Part shown: in pieces, positions 8,714 through 15,591 of the stretch
Position numbering within the stretch: the stretch's first letter is position 1
Layout of the letters: each line of letters begins with the position of its first letter
Source: a virus
Length of the DNA: 32,191 bases
Direction: 5' to 3' (one strand)
Virus record (IMG/VR): IMGVR_UViG_3300006086_000021
Location: 1-32,191 of that record
Program-made: the position numbers and the translations under genes
Notes under the pieces: model-generated
What the model was told of the DNA's origin: nothing
Database searches by the model: none
The model's input: only the letters and a program-made list of their open reading frames with translations

Positions 8714-8775
8714 CCTCCGTCCGTGTGGCTCGTACGGTTCCCCAAGGGAGCGACTAAAACGGCTACGGACGGAGG
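8714..8775 (-). other. Long hairpin in non-coding block
   Basis: Two arms of 11 bp, CCTCCGTCCGT at 8714-8724 and its perfect complement at 8765-8775, enclose about 40 bases. It belongs to a stretch of roughly 385 bases (8506-8893) that holds no convincing gene but contains the two tRNA-like elements and a 6-bp hairpin at 8528-8541. No T-run follows, so it is not a clear terminator. It may be a processing site or a third decayed tRNA. Confidence 0.45.
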
Positions 8776-8893
8776 CGAATGGTACGCCCCCTCCCAAGGC
8801 TTACGGCACATGGGAAGGGGACTAGCCGCGCACTGCCGGTGGCCCTCGCGTAGGGTCGGCGCCTGTTGCAACCAGGGTGTGCGTCGGGATTGG

Positions 8894-9139
8894 TTACGCG
8901 GCCGGAGTGGCGACCACGGTGACAGCCGGTACGACTGCCGGGGCGACCGGAGCGGCGGACGGCAGCGTGACGGCTGCGACGGCGCCGGAAGCGGCCTTAG
9001 ACACGCCGGTAGCGGCGGCCGAGGCGGCCTTCGAGACGCCACTGGCAACTGCCGAGCCAGCCATCTTGAAGAGCGAGAGAATGGCATTGTCGAGGTTGGC
9101 GAGCAACGCGACAAGTGCCTTGAGAATGGATTGGATCAT
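8894..9139 (-). CDS. Small hydrophobic Ala-rich protein, holin-like candidate
   Basis: The protein has 81 residues and starts with ATG at 9139, in an ATGA overlap with the spanin-like gene's stop. The longer open frame to 9535 is Arg-rich and shadows the spanin gene, so it was not used. Residues 3-35 (SILKALVALLANLDNAILSL) form a hydrophobic or amphipathic helix. They are followed by a near-repeat GVSKAASAAAT / GVSKAASGAV and an Ala/Pro/Val tail. It could be a second holin, an antiholin or a lysis regulator, or a minor virion protein. The coupling to lysis genes is clear; the function is a guess. Confidence 0.6.
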   Translation of the reverse strand: MIQSILKALVALLANLDNAILSLFKMAGSAVASGVSKAASAAATGVSKAASGAVAAVTLPSAAPVAPAVVPAVTVVATPAA

Positions 9140-9426
9140 TTTTGGTCCTGAGCGAATGGGTCGAACTTGGTGGGAATTTCGTCGGGGTGGTGCAGCCAGT
9201 AGTCGATCTGGGCTTTGCACTTCGACGACCCGATGGCGTCGTTGCGACGCTCGATCATCTGCTTGCTCGCGAGCGCGTTGGCGTTCGCCAGGACTAGCTG
9301 GTGAGTGAGACGTGCGTTGCTCTCCGCCAGCGCCGCCAGCTTGTCTACGTACGACCACCCGAAAGTGGCGGCAGCGACGACGGCGAGCAGAGCGATGAAG
9401 CCGAGGAAACTTTTGATTTGCGTCAT
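9136..9426 (-). CDS. Rz-like inner-membrane spanin candidate
   Basis: This 96-aa protein has an N-terminal membrane anchor (residues about 5-25, FLGFIALLAVVAAATFGWSY), then a helical periplasmic part with Ala, Asn and Gln (residues 28-60), and a charged C terminus. This is the layout of Rz i-spanins, which bridge to the outer membrane at lysis. Its start ATG is in an overlap with the holin-like stop at 9423, and its stop overlaps the next start as ATGA. No Rz1-type lipobox gene was found in the other frames, so either the partner lies elsewhere or the assignment is only to an Rz-like topology. Confidence 0.65.
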   Translation of the reverse strand: MTQIKSFLGFIALLAVVAAATFGWSYVDKLAALAESNARLTHQLVLANANALASKQMIERRNDAIGSSKCKAQIDYWLHHPDEIPTKFDPFAQDQK

Positions 9427-9623
9427 GGCTGCTTAGCCTCCGGCGTGACGATGCCGCCGACGACTTCGACGCGCTTGTACCATTTGCGGTACGGGCTCGA
9501 CGGGTCCGGCGTAGTTGTGAAATTGCATACGGCAAGGGCGAACGCGTGGATCGCTCCGAGCACGTCCATAATCCCCTGCCAGTGGTCGAGGAGCCACCCG
9601 ACCACGGCTAGGGCGTACGACAT
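9423..9623 (-). CDS. Holin-like small membrane protein
   Basis: This 66-aa protein has a long hydrophobic N-terminal stretch (residues 2-34, ALAVVGWLLDHWQGIMDVLG then AIHAFALAVC) that could form one or two short membrane segments. It is followed by a short loop (TPDPSSPYRKWYKRVE) and a polar end. Small class II-type phage holins have this shape, and the KWYKRVE...TPEAK tail resembles phage proteins found in lysis cassettes. It directly follows the scaffold gene: its ATG overlaps the scaffold stop at 9623. With the Rz-like gene next, this is the start of a lysis cassette, placed unusually before the capsid gene. Confidence 0.65.
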   Translation of the reverse strand: MSYALAVVGWLLDHWQGIMDVLGAIHAFALAVCNFTTTPDPSSPYRKWYKRVEVVGGIVTPEAKQP

Positions 9624-10420
9624 TACAGTTTGCTCCGTCCGAGCTTCGCCTTCACGCTGTCGCGGTAGGCGGGGTCGGTCTTGTACTTCGGGTCGCGCAT
9701 GGCGACCTGCATTTCAGCGGTGCTGCGGAACACGTCACCGTTGTCGGCTCCGGGGAACGTCCCCTTGAAGCGAACCGGCTCCGCGCCGTTGGCCTTGGCG
9801 AACCGGCTGCGCAGCGCTTCGACGGCGAACATAGCGGTGTGGAGATTGCCGCTGTTCACCTGCGCATTGTACGCCGCCTGTTCGACCGGGGGCAGGGCTG
9901 TCGCCGCCCACTGGACCATCGTGTTGTAACCGTCGACACCACCGGCAGCGCCGTGTAGCTGAGCGGTGTTCGCAGCGGCACGCGTTTTCTGGCCGTCGAT
10001 GTAGTTGTCGACAACTTCGCGGGCTTGAGGTCCCAAGACTTTTTCCAGCCCCTTAGCGATTGCCTCGCGGGAAGCCGGAGCAACATCGCCGGTCGCATCA
10101 AATTCCGCTGAGAACGGAGCGACGTTGAAACCGGAAGCGTCAACCACTTTCGAGGCCGCGTCAGGCTCTGGGGTGGCAGGAGCGTCGCCGGTTTTGGGTT
10201 CGACCACCGGCGCAGCCGGATCGACCACGGGGATACCTGTCGGCTTCGTTGCCGGGTCCGCGCCCGGAGCCACCGGCGTCGCAGGCGTAGAGCCTTGCTT
10301 GAGCCGGGTGAACTCGGCTTGCAGCGTTTTGTACTGAGCTTCGTAGTCGATTGGAGCGGCGGGCGCTGGCGGTGCAACACCCGTAGTCGGATCGGTTTGG
10401 AGAGTGACACTGGTGGTCAT
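9623..10420 (-). CDS. Capsid assembly scaffolding protein (gp9-like)
   Basis: The protein is 265 aa, acidic and Ala/Pro-rich. The N-terminal half (residues 15-100) is disordered-looking, with repeated Pro-Ala and Val-Asp-Pro-Ala. The C-terminal part, FRSTAEMQVAMRDPKYKTDP followed by AYRDSVKAKLGRS, is the conserved end of T7-type scaffolding proteins that contacts the capsid shell. The scaffold guides procapsid assembly and then leaves. ATG at 10420 has AAGG 6 bases upstream. In T7 the capsid gene follows directly; here about 1.9 kb of other genes intervenes. Confidence 0.93.
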   Translation of the reverse strand: MTTSVTLQTDPTTGVAPPAPAAPIDYEAQYKTLQAEFTRLKQGSTPATPVAPGADPATKPTGIPVVDPAAPVVEPKTGDAPATPEPDAASKVVDASGFNVAPFSAEFDATGDVAPASREAIAKGLEKVLGPQAREVVDNYIDGQKTRAAANTAQLHGAAGGVDGYNTMVQWAATALPPVEQAAYNAQVNSGNLHTAMFAVEALRSRFAKANGAEPVRFKGTFPGADNGDVFRSTAEMQVAMRDPKYKTDPAYRDSVKAKLGRSKL

Positions 10421-10444
10421 AGGGGCCTTAGAAGGGGGCTAAGA

Positions 10445-10840
10445 TTAGAGTACGAAGGTCGCCCAATTGGCGGCGCCTGCGTAGTTCGAGACCGGAGCGA
10501 CACCGGCAACTGTCGTGACGATGAGGTTGTTCGCCGTGTCTACGACGCCGCCAGCGGACGTGACCGCGTGGAGGTCGCCGCCCGTGGTGTGCGCCGCCGT
10601 CTCGGAGCCGGTCGTGATGGCCGTCGAGGTCGGAGCGGACGGGTTCGGCTGCGGGAAGGGAAGACCCTCGTGCGCGTTGGTCGTGTCGACGGTGTAGCCG
10701 GATGCTACGGCGCCAGCGGCGGCCAAAGCGGCAATGGTGTCGGCCGCAATCTCGGCTGCCGTCTCGGCTTGGAGGTTGGCGACCGGGATGTTAGCGGCGG
10801 AGAAGTTGTAGACGTTCGCGGGGGAGACGTACTGTGACAT
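10445..10840 (-). CDS. Ala/Thr-rich virion-region protein, unknown
   Basis: This 131-aa protein starts MSQYVSPANVYNFSAANIPV and is dominated by Ala, Thr, Val and Gly, with an Ala-rich helix (residues 25-45) and a beta-prone second half ending NYAGAANWATFVL. There is no membrane segment or known motif. It lies between portal and scaffold, where T7 has no gene, next to two other small Ala-rich genes. Such composition suits a minor head or decoration protein, but this is inference. ATG at 10840 lies 3 bases after the upstream stop. Confidence 0.6.
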   Translation of the reverse strand: MSQYVSPANVYNFSAANIPVANLQAETAAEIAADTIAALAAAGAVASGYTVDTTNAHEGLPFPQPNPSAPTSTAITTGSETAAHTTGGDLHAVTSAGGVVDTANNLIVTTVAGVAPVSNYAGAANWATFVL

Positions 10841-10843
10841 GGT

Positions 10844-11074
10844 TTACCGGGTGTTGATGAACAGACCCTCGGGCAGCGCCTGCGACGCCGCGATGGCGAC
10901 GGACTTGCCGTGGGTGAGTGCTGCGAGGGGTCCGGTCGTAACCGGCGTGGCGATGATGCCGCCCTTGACCGGCGCGTTAGTCGGCGCGTCGGAGGGAACA
11001 CCGGCGTCGATGGCGGTGAAGTTTGCGGCGGTCTGCGGAAGGCTCTTGAGAAAGTCGGCTTGGGCCTTGGACAT
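10844..11074 (-). CDS. Small Ala-rich protein 2 of portal-scaffold interval, unknown
   Basis: The start is ATG at 11074 (MSKAQADFLKSLPQTAANFT), in a TAATG overlap with the preceding stop; the frame further upstream to 11221 is Arg-rich and overlies the neighbour. The protein has 76 residues and ends GKSVAIAASQALPEGLFINTR. That end resembles the end of its upstream neighbour (ANAIAVASASGLFYTGH): both have an Ala-rich run followed by GLF and a few residues. The two may be duplicates. Function unknown. Confidence 0.6.
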   Translation of the reverse strand: MSKAQADFLKSLPQTAANFTAIDAGVPSDAPTNAPVKGGIIATPVTTGPLAALTHGKSVAIAASQALPEGLFINTR

Positions 11075-11286
11075 TAGTGACCTGTGTAGAAGAGGCCGCT
11101 CGCGGATGCGACGGCGATAGCGTTGGCGACCCCACTCGTGGAGGCCCCGAGCGGACCATGAAGGGCGAGCGGCACGTACGTGACGCGGGCCGGAGCGGCG
11201 GCCTGCGCCGTTGCGGTCCACGTAGATGCGGGCGCTGCCTGCGCGAAGGCTGCGAGGGCCTGCGCGTCGACGGTTGTATTAGCCAT
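11074..11286 (-). CDS. Small Ala-rich protein 1 of portal-scaffold interval, unknown
   Basis: The protein is 70 aa (MANTTVDAQALAAFAQAAPA at the start, ASASGLFYTGH at the end), Ala-rich, without Cys or a membrane helix. Its ATG overlaps the last codons of the portal gene by 8 bases, and its stop overlaps the next start as TAATG, so it is translationally linked on both sides. No family was recognised. It may be a duplicate of the next gene, which has a similar Ala-rich end. Confidence 0.6.
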   Translation of the reverse strand: MANTTVDAQALAAFAQAAPASTWTATAQAAAPARVTYVPLALHGPLGASTSGVANAIAVASASGLFYTGH

Positions 11287-12892
11287 TGGACTTGCCTTGT
11301 GATGCGGCCTGCTGGTTCGCCATGCCTTGCTTGGCGACGCCTGCGGCGGCGTTGATGCCGGGGCCGATGGCCTGCTGCATCATCTGTTGTTTCATCTGCT
11401 GTTGCTGTGCCTGCTGCACCTCTTGGTCGGACTTGACCAAGCCTTCGGGGTCGATTGAGTACCCCGCAGCGGCCCGTTTCAGGTACTCGCCAGGGTTCAT
11501 GTACTGCATCGCGATCTGCGGGGTGAGAACCTGAATGACATCCTGCGTAAACGCTTGGAGGTTCTTCTGGTCGTGACCGCGCCCGATGGCGTCGAGACCC
11601 GAGATAAGGGTGGGGTGCACTGTGTCAGGCGGGAGCGGCGGGGCTTTAAGCCGCTTCTCCATCCGCTTCTCGAAGATCGGAATTGCAGGAGCCTGGAAGT
11701 CGGCGGCTAGCAGCGTGTAGACGCCGCCTAGACCGTCGTCGAGTTCCGACGCCATGTACCGAATTTCTTCGGCGGTGACGCGCTCGCCTTTGCGCTGGAT
11801 CGAAGAGTGTAAGAGGAACGCATACGACAAGCGTGTGCTGATTTCTTCGGCCTGTGATTTTGCAATCGCCAAGTCTCCGCCCTTCGCGACCTGCATCACG
11901 TGCACGTCGTTGGCGTCGCCGGAGATGGTCGCGCCGGTCTTCGCTGTTGCCACCGCCTTGAGCGTGGTTACACCGGAAGGGTTGACCATGAAGACGATCC
12001 TAGCCGAAGCGGCCGAACCCTCAACAAGGGCTTCGGATAAGGCTTCGAGACTGTCGAGGTCGCCGAGGTACTCTTCGATGTAACCACGCCCATAGTTCTC
12101 GCCGGGTTGCGACGAGAAGCGGAGGAAGAAGTAGGGGAGAGCATCCTTTTTAAAGGTGCCCTCGCTGCCGTCAATTTTGACGCCGCATACTTCCTGATGC
12201 ACATTCCACATGGAGCCGTCGTCGTTGAGACAGATCACAGTGTAGAGTTCCACGTCCTTTTTGGACTTGTGGTCTTGGCTCTCTTTAAACTCTTTCGTCT
12301 CCGCGACCATCTGGGCCGTCTTCGTCGGAAGCGTTCGGATGTCGAGCTTCTCTAAGATCACGGCTTCGAGCAGGTTGCCCGAGGGGTCGCGCCGCGTGAC
12401 GTACTGGTCGATGCGGAATACCTGAGTGCGATCCTTCTGTTCCAACGGAACGTAGATGCCCGCATTGCCGGTTACGATAAGGTGCATAAGCGCCTGGAAC
12501 GCGGCGGGCCGGAAGACACACACGTCTAACTCGGTCATCGTGGCCCGCTCGCGCGAGGCGAGGGCCTTCTCCAAGTCGCCACGTTGGGCGCCTAGCTTGG
12601 AGAGTGTTGCGTCGTCGATCTTCCACTCGAAGAATGGCGTCCCCGACGGGAACAGTGAGAGGAGTAGTTTCGACGCTAGGGTCCGGACGCCACGGGCGCC
12701 AAGGGACTGGTAAGGGGTGGTGAGACGGCTGGCGCTAGTCCAGCCTTCGGGCGGCAGTATGGCGGGGATCGTGAGGAGAGAACACTCGCGGCCACGCATC
12801 AGAAACTGCTGACGGTCGGCCATCATCTCACTGTAGCGCCACTTCGCGCTGCCGCGTTCATCGGCCGATTGGCCGGACGACGGGAAGTCCAA
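11279..12892 (-). CDS. Portal (head-tail connector, gp8-like)
   Basis: The protein is 537 aa (T7 gp8 is 536). A TTG start at 12892 is used because it gives the family-typical N terminus and lies 2 bases after the upstream stop. Family features are LTTPYQSLGARGVRTLASKL and LLSLFPSGTPFFEW near residues 55-95, then GRGYIEEYLGDLDSLEALSE near 265. The C-terminal tail is Gln/Met-rich (QQAQQQQMKQQMMQQ), as in many portals. It forms the dodecameric gate for DNA packaging. It follows the three MCMG genes and is intact. Confidence 0.95.
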   Translation of the reverse strand: MDFPSSGQSADERGSAKWRYSEMMADRQQFLMRGRECSLLTIPAILPPEGWTSASRLTTPYQSLGARGVRTLASKLLLSLFPSGTPFFEWKIDDATLSKLGAQRGDLEKALASRERATMTELDVCVFRPAAFQALMHLIVTGNAGIYVPLEQKDRTQVFRIDQYVTRRDPSGNLLEAVILEKLDIRTLPTKTAQMVAETKEFKESQDHKSKKDVELYTVICLNDDGSMWNVHQEVCGVKIDGSEGTFKKDALPYFFLRFSSQPGENYGRGYIEEYLGDLDSLEALSEALVEGSAASARIVFMVNPSGVTTLKAVATAKTGATISGDANDVHVMQVAKGGDLAIAKSQAEEISTRLSYAFLLHSSIQRKGERVTAEEIRYMASELDDGLGGVYTLLAADFQAPAIPIFEKRMEKRLKAPPLPPDTVHPTLISGLDAIGRGHDQKNLQAFTQDVIQVLTPQIAMQYMNPGEYLKRAAAGYSIDPEGLVKSDQEVQQAQQQQMKQQMMQQAIGPGINAAAGVAKQGMANQQAASQGKSNG

Positions 12893-12894
12893 GG

Positions 12895-13077
12895 TTATCC
12901 TGGGATGTTGAGGGAGCTATTCGTGCTCGTGGTCGCCGCTGACGTTGTCGCCGTTGGCTTGATGGCCGCCGAAGGGGCCGGAGTAGGAGGCGGAAGCACC
13001 GGGGCCGCTGGGGCGCTGGTTGATGCTCCGAAGGCCGGGATTACCGGCGCGGCTTGTGAGCCGCCACCCATGCACAT
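12895..13077 (-). CDS. MCMG-family small protein, copy C
   Basis: This 60-aa protein starts MCMGGGSQAAPVIPAFGAS, is Pro/Ala/Thr-rich in the middle and ends NSSLNIPG. It is one of three tandem paralogues sharing the MCMG start and an LNIP end. Small proteins starting MCxG and ending in a short conserved tail are common just before portal genes in podoviruses; their role is not settled. The start overlaps the previous copy's stop as TAATG; the stop is 2 bases before the portal TTG. Confidence 0.75.
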   Translation of the reverse strand: MCMGGGSQAAPVIPAFGASTSAPAAPVLPPPTPAPSAAIKPTATTSAATTSTNSSLNIPG

Positions 13078-13265
13078 TATGCTGCTGCCGGGATGTTAAG
13101 AGAGGAGTTGACGGTGCCCGTCGCGTTGTTCGGATTGGCCGACATCTGCGGCGGCGCGTTGGCGGCCTTGGCCGCAGGGGCCGTGACGGGGTGATTGACG
13201 GGCGTGGCTGGGGTCGGAAGGACCTGGGCCGTCGCAGGGGGAGTTACGCTCCCGCCCATGCACAC
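13077..13265 (-). CDS. MCMG-family small protein, copy B
   Basis: This 62-aa protein starts with GTG at 13265 (GTG-TGC-ATG-GGC, MCMGGSVTPPATAQ), is Pro/Ala/Asn-rich and ends VNSSLNIPAAA. The ends match those of its neighbours, while the middle is divergent, as expected of old tandem duplicates with an unstructured linker. Cys at position 2 is conserved in all three copies. It is coupled to copy C by a TAATG overlap. Confidence 0.75.
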   Translation of the reverse strand: MCMGGSVTPPATAQVLPTPATPVNHPVTAPAAKAANAPPQMSANPNNATGTVNSSLNIPAAA

Positions 13266-13267
13266 GG

Positions 13268-13492
13268 TTATGCCGCCGCCGTTGGGATGTTGAGACCGCT
13301 TCCACCAGTAACGGCAGAGCTAGCCTTGTCGATGCGGAAACCGTTCGAGCCCGCCGAATTGGCGGCCATCAGGTTTTCGTTGTTCGCTACTGCACCGTTA
13401 ACCACGGGGGCCACCGGCGCGGCCGGGGCCGGAGCCGGGGCAGCGGCCGGTGTGGCCTGTGGCGGTGCGCTTGGGGTGGAGCCCATGCACAT
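13268..13492 (-). CDS. MCMG-family small protein, copy A
   Basis: This 74-aa protein starts with ATG at 13492 (MCMGSTPSAPPQ). The frame continues to 13540 but would add an Arg/Pro-rich leader absent from the sister copies, so the MCMG start was chosen, although no strong ribosome site lies before it. The middle carries a run of Ala-Pro repeats, then ENLMAANSAGSNGFRIDKAS, and the end is GGSGLNIPTAAA. It is the most divergent and longest of the triplet. Confidence 0.72.
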   Translation of the reverse strand: MCMGSTPSAPPQATPAAAPAPAPAAPVAPVVNGAVANNENLMAANSAGSNGFRIDKASSAVTGGSGLNIPTAAA

Positions 13493-13505
13493 TAGAGGAG
13501 GTCTT

Positions 13506-13655
13506 TCATTTGGCGAGGGCCTCGGCAGCCGCCGTGGCAAGGTAGGTGATGACCTGTTGCTGCCCCACCATCCGGTCGTAGTCTCGCAGGGTGTGGTCCT
13601 GGTGGACCGAGGGGGCGAAGACGTGGCGAAGATGGGCGATAAGGGCGGCGTCCAT
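13506..13655 (-). CDS. Small protein at the start of the late operon, unknown
   Basis: The protein has 49 residues from ATG at 13655: MDAALIAHLRHVFAPSVHQD, then LRDYDRMVGQQQVITYLATA. The frame is open to another ATG at 13775, but that extension overlaps the previous gene and the candidate promoter. The segment from 13655 resembles short helical proteins seen beside podovirus portal genes (a LxxHLxxVF...LRDYD..xGQQxVI pattern). No strong ribosome site was seen. It would be the first gene transcribed from the promoter at 13690-13714. Confidence 0.6.
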   Translation of the reverse strand: MDAALIAHLRHVFAPSVHQDHTLRDYDRMVGQQQVITYLATAAAEALAK

Positions 13656-13689
13656 GACGGGATTGGTTAAGATCGCGGAATGGGGGTCT

Positions 13690-13714
13690 GGTGTGTAGGG
13701 TATACGGGGGTTAA
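13690..13714 (-). promoter_or_regulatory. Candidate phage RNA-polymerase promoter before the head genes
   Basis: This intergenic site, read on the minus strand, has the core CCGTATACCCTAC after TTAACCC. It matches 20 of 25 bases, without gaps, at two other intergenic sites (22395-22419 and 32072-32096). The eight bases before it (TGAACCAG) also match the copy at 32 kb. It sits between the pyrophosphohydrolase stop and the first head-region gene, the right place for a late promoter. The upstream TTAACCC followed by a TATA-like step recalls the layout of T3-class promoters; the polymerase preference itself is inferred. Confidence 0.6.
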
Positions 13715-13719
13715 CTGGT

Positions 13720-14244
13720 TCATCCTGCTCGCGGATTAGCCGTGCTGATGAACGCCTGGGTGTGTCGATATCCATTCAGAAACTCCGTCCTCTTTAGCCG
13801 CAAATCGTTCTTCGTGTCGTCCCAATTCCCGAGGTCGGTGTCTTCCTCTTTGACCACACCGAGGTGAGGGGTCTGCGAGTAGACCTCTAGCTCGGGGCCG
13901 TCGCCAGCTTCCGACCGACAATACGTCGTGCGGTCGTCGGTGCCGTCGCCTCGGACCTCGAAGGCGATTAGGAACGAGAGGTTCGTCATGGCGTGCCAGA
14001 GGTGCGGCATCCCGCTCTCCGGGTCCTCGTCTTCGCCCGCCGACCACGCGGTGAGGTGGCGCATAGCGGCGCCGTAGAGACGACCCCACGCCATACCCTT
14101 TTCCCAATTGCGGGCGGCGTACTTCTGCGCCCCGAACCCGAGGACCTCCCCGAGAGCCATGAGGGCCTCGGGCGGTATCAGGTCCATGCGCGGCTTGCCG
14201 TCGTCTTTTTTCGTGCCGACCGCCAGTGTTGCATCTGCCTTCAT
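13720..14244 (-). CDS. dATP/dGTP pyrophosphohydrolase-like (MazG-type NTP-PPase, DUF5664-like)
   Basis: The start is ATG at 14244, in an ATGA overlap with the exonuclease stop and with GGAGAG just upstream; an earlier ATG at 14277 is less likely. The protein is 174 aa. The core FGAQKYAARNWEKGMAWGRL followed by HLTAWSAGEDEDPESGMPHL and HAMTNLSFL is the all-alpha phage NTP-pyrophosphohydrolase pattern, with the Glu/Asp cluster expected to bind Mg. Known relatives hydrolyse dATP or dGTP and are thought to tune nucleotide pools. The C-terminal 60 residues are not recognised. It pairs logically with the HD phosphohydrolase in the same operon. Confidence 0.8.
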   Translation of the reverse strand: MKADATLAVGTKKDDGKPRMDLIPPEALMALGEVLGFGAQKYAARNWEKGMAWGRLYGAAMRHLTAWSAGEDEDPESGMPHLWHAMTNLSFLIAFEVRGDGTDDRTTYCRSEAGDGPELEVYSQTPHLGVVKEEDTDLGNWDDTKNDLRLKRTEFLNGYRHTQAFISTANPRAG

Positions 14245-15050
14245 ACTGTCTCTCCAAGTGTAACCGATGGGTTCCATAGAATGGGCTGCTTTTTTGTGAA
14301 GTCGTAGGTCTCGCCGGTGAGGATGCGAGCGAGGTTGAACTGGTCGACTGCGTCCTGTTGGGTCAGCCCTGCTTTGAGATAGGCCATGGTCAGGCTCTTC
14401 TCGGAGTGTCCGTGCTGTGCGAGCCAGCGTTCGGCTCGTACTGGTCCCATGCCGGGGCAGCCGCCGTATCCGTCTGTCGGATCGCCGGTTAGCGCCTGCA
14501 TGTAGAGGTGGTGTTCGGCGGCTTCATCGGTGACGGTGAAGATGCCGAGTTCGGGTCGGTTCGGGTTTATGTGGTCGCCGGGGATTTGTAGTAAATCCTT
14601 GTCGACCGAGACGACGACAACCTGATCGCCGGTCTTCCAGCCATACTTGGCGAGAAGCGACGGAACCGTAGCCAAGATGCCGAGCACGTCGTCCGCTTCG
14701 AGGTGGTCGCGGGTGTAGCTAGGGTACTCGGCTTCGGCCCATGCTCTAACGTCCCGCAATCCGAGGGGCGGGTCTCCCGTGCGACCTGATTTGTAGGATG
14801 CGGATACGTCGTGGCGGTGGTAGCGGCGTGTGGGACACGACCAGCACATGACGACGGTCGGGGGATGGCTATCAATGGCGCCGTCGTATCCAGATAGTTC
14901 GATGAGTTCTGCAACGCGGGTGGCGAACACATGCTTGGCTTGGTCCATGCTGATGTGAGTGGTGATGACATCGTCGTCCCACTTGATTTTTTCCTGACAT
15001 CCAGCGGCCGTGCTGAACGCCAGGAAGTCCGCGTCAATTAGTAGGATCAT
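14241..15050 (-). CDS. 5'-3' exonuclease (gp6-like, FEN/PIN fold)
   Basis: The protein is 269 aa (T7 gp6 is 300). It starts MILLIDADFLAFSTAA, the metal-binding Asp strand of 5'-3' exonucleases. HLEADDVLGILAT, VVSVDKDLLQIPG and GDPTDGYGGCPGMGPVRAER follow, the last being the helix-hairpin-helix with its Asp pair. In T7 this enzyme removes RNA primers and degrades host DNA for nucleotides. ATG at 15050 has GGAG 6 bases upstream and overlaps the end of the GIY-YIG gene. It is coupled to the next gene by ATGA. Confidence 0.93.
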   Translation of the reverse strand: MILLIDADFLAFSTAAGCQEKIKWDDDVITTHISMDQAKHVFATRVAELIELSGYDGAIDSHPPTVVMCWSCPTRRYHRHDVSASYKSGRTGDPPLGLRDVRAWAEAEYPSYTRDHLEADDVLGILATVPSLLAKYGWKTGDQVVVVSVDKDLLQIPGDHINPNRPELGIFTVTDEAAEHHLYMQALTGDPTDGYGGCPGMGPVRAERWLAQHGHSEKSLTMAYLKAGLTQQDAVDQFNLARILTGETYDFTKKQPILWNPSVTLGETV

Positions 15051-15591
15051 GTCGGCTCCATGAGGGAAGGGCGGTTAGCAGTGCGACCGCATCGGTTGGA
15101 TGAAGCTGGAACCACTCACCGAGAAGGGCGTGCCCTCGAAGAAGTTCGGCGGCGGCACTCTCAGCGGAGGCGGCGTCATGAACGGGAACGACAGCTGCAA
15201 ACTTGTAGCGTCGTCCCGGACATCCAGTGTTGTAGGTGGATAGACGCTGCCTGGGGCTGTTGGTGCGCCCGACTTTGACGCTGCCAGGGAAGGCGGGATG
15301 CGTGAGCACATAAACGAAACCTTGATCCTCTTTGGAGACGGGCTGGCCGCCCCGGTTGAAGTGAATGTTCGCGCATTTGTGACTACAAAACCTAGCGTTC
15401 TGGCGGGTTGTGGGTTCCCCACAGACTTCACACGGTGAGTTGTCATCAGCCTCGGGCTCTCCCCGCTTGCGCCGGGTGTAAGCCCGCATCCGACACTGTT
15501 CTGAACAGAACCGTGCGGCCGGGGATGTGGATGCGAACGGGCGCCCGCAACACGCGCACGCTTTAGTGGGTCTTTGACCAGTCAGGTCCAA
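15034..15591 (-). CDS. Zinc-finger GIY-YIG (T5orf172/MUG113-like) nuclease, homing type
   Basis: The start is TTG at 15591 with GGGAG 8 bases upstream, inside the 3' end of the polymerase gene. The protein is 185 aa with three parts. Two treble-clef-like zinc modules come first (CACCGRPF...RFCSEQC and CEVCGEP...RFCSHKC, residues 11-75). A GIY-YIG-type domain of the T5orf172/MUG113 kind follows (FVYVLTHPAFPGSVKVGRTN, then RLSTYN), and last a helix with the expected Glu (AESAAAELLRGH). T7 has no such gene between 5 and 6. Free-standing homing nucleases near DNA polymerase genes are common in phages; this is the likely nature, inferred from position and domains. Confidence 0.82.
   Translation of the reverse strand: MDLTGQRPTKACACCGRPFASTSPAARFCSEQCRMRAYTRRKRGEPEADDNSPCEVCGEPTTRQNARFCSHKCANIHFNRGGQPVSKEDQGFVYVLTHPAFPGSVKVGRTNSPRQRLSTYNTGCPGRRYKFAAVVPVHDAASAESAAAELLRGHALLGEWFQLHPTDAVALLTALPSWSRHDPTN

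Noticed and set aside
8702-9308. Plus-strand ORFs across the tRNA/hairpin block and lysis genes
   Set aside because: They oppose well-coupled lysis genes and structured RNA; composition is typical of shadows.
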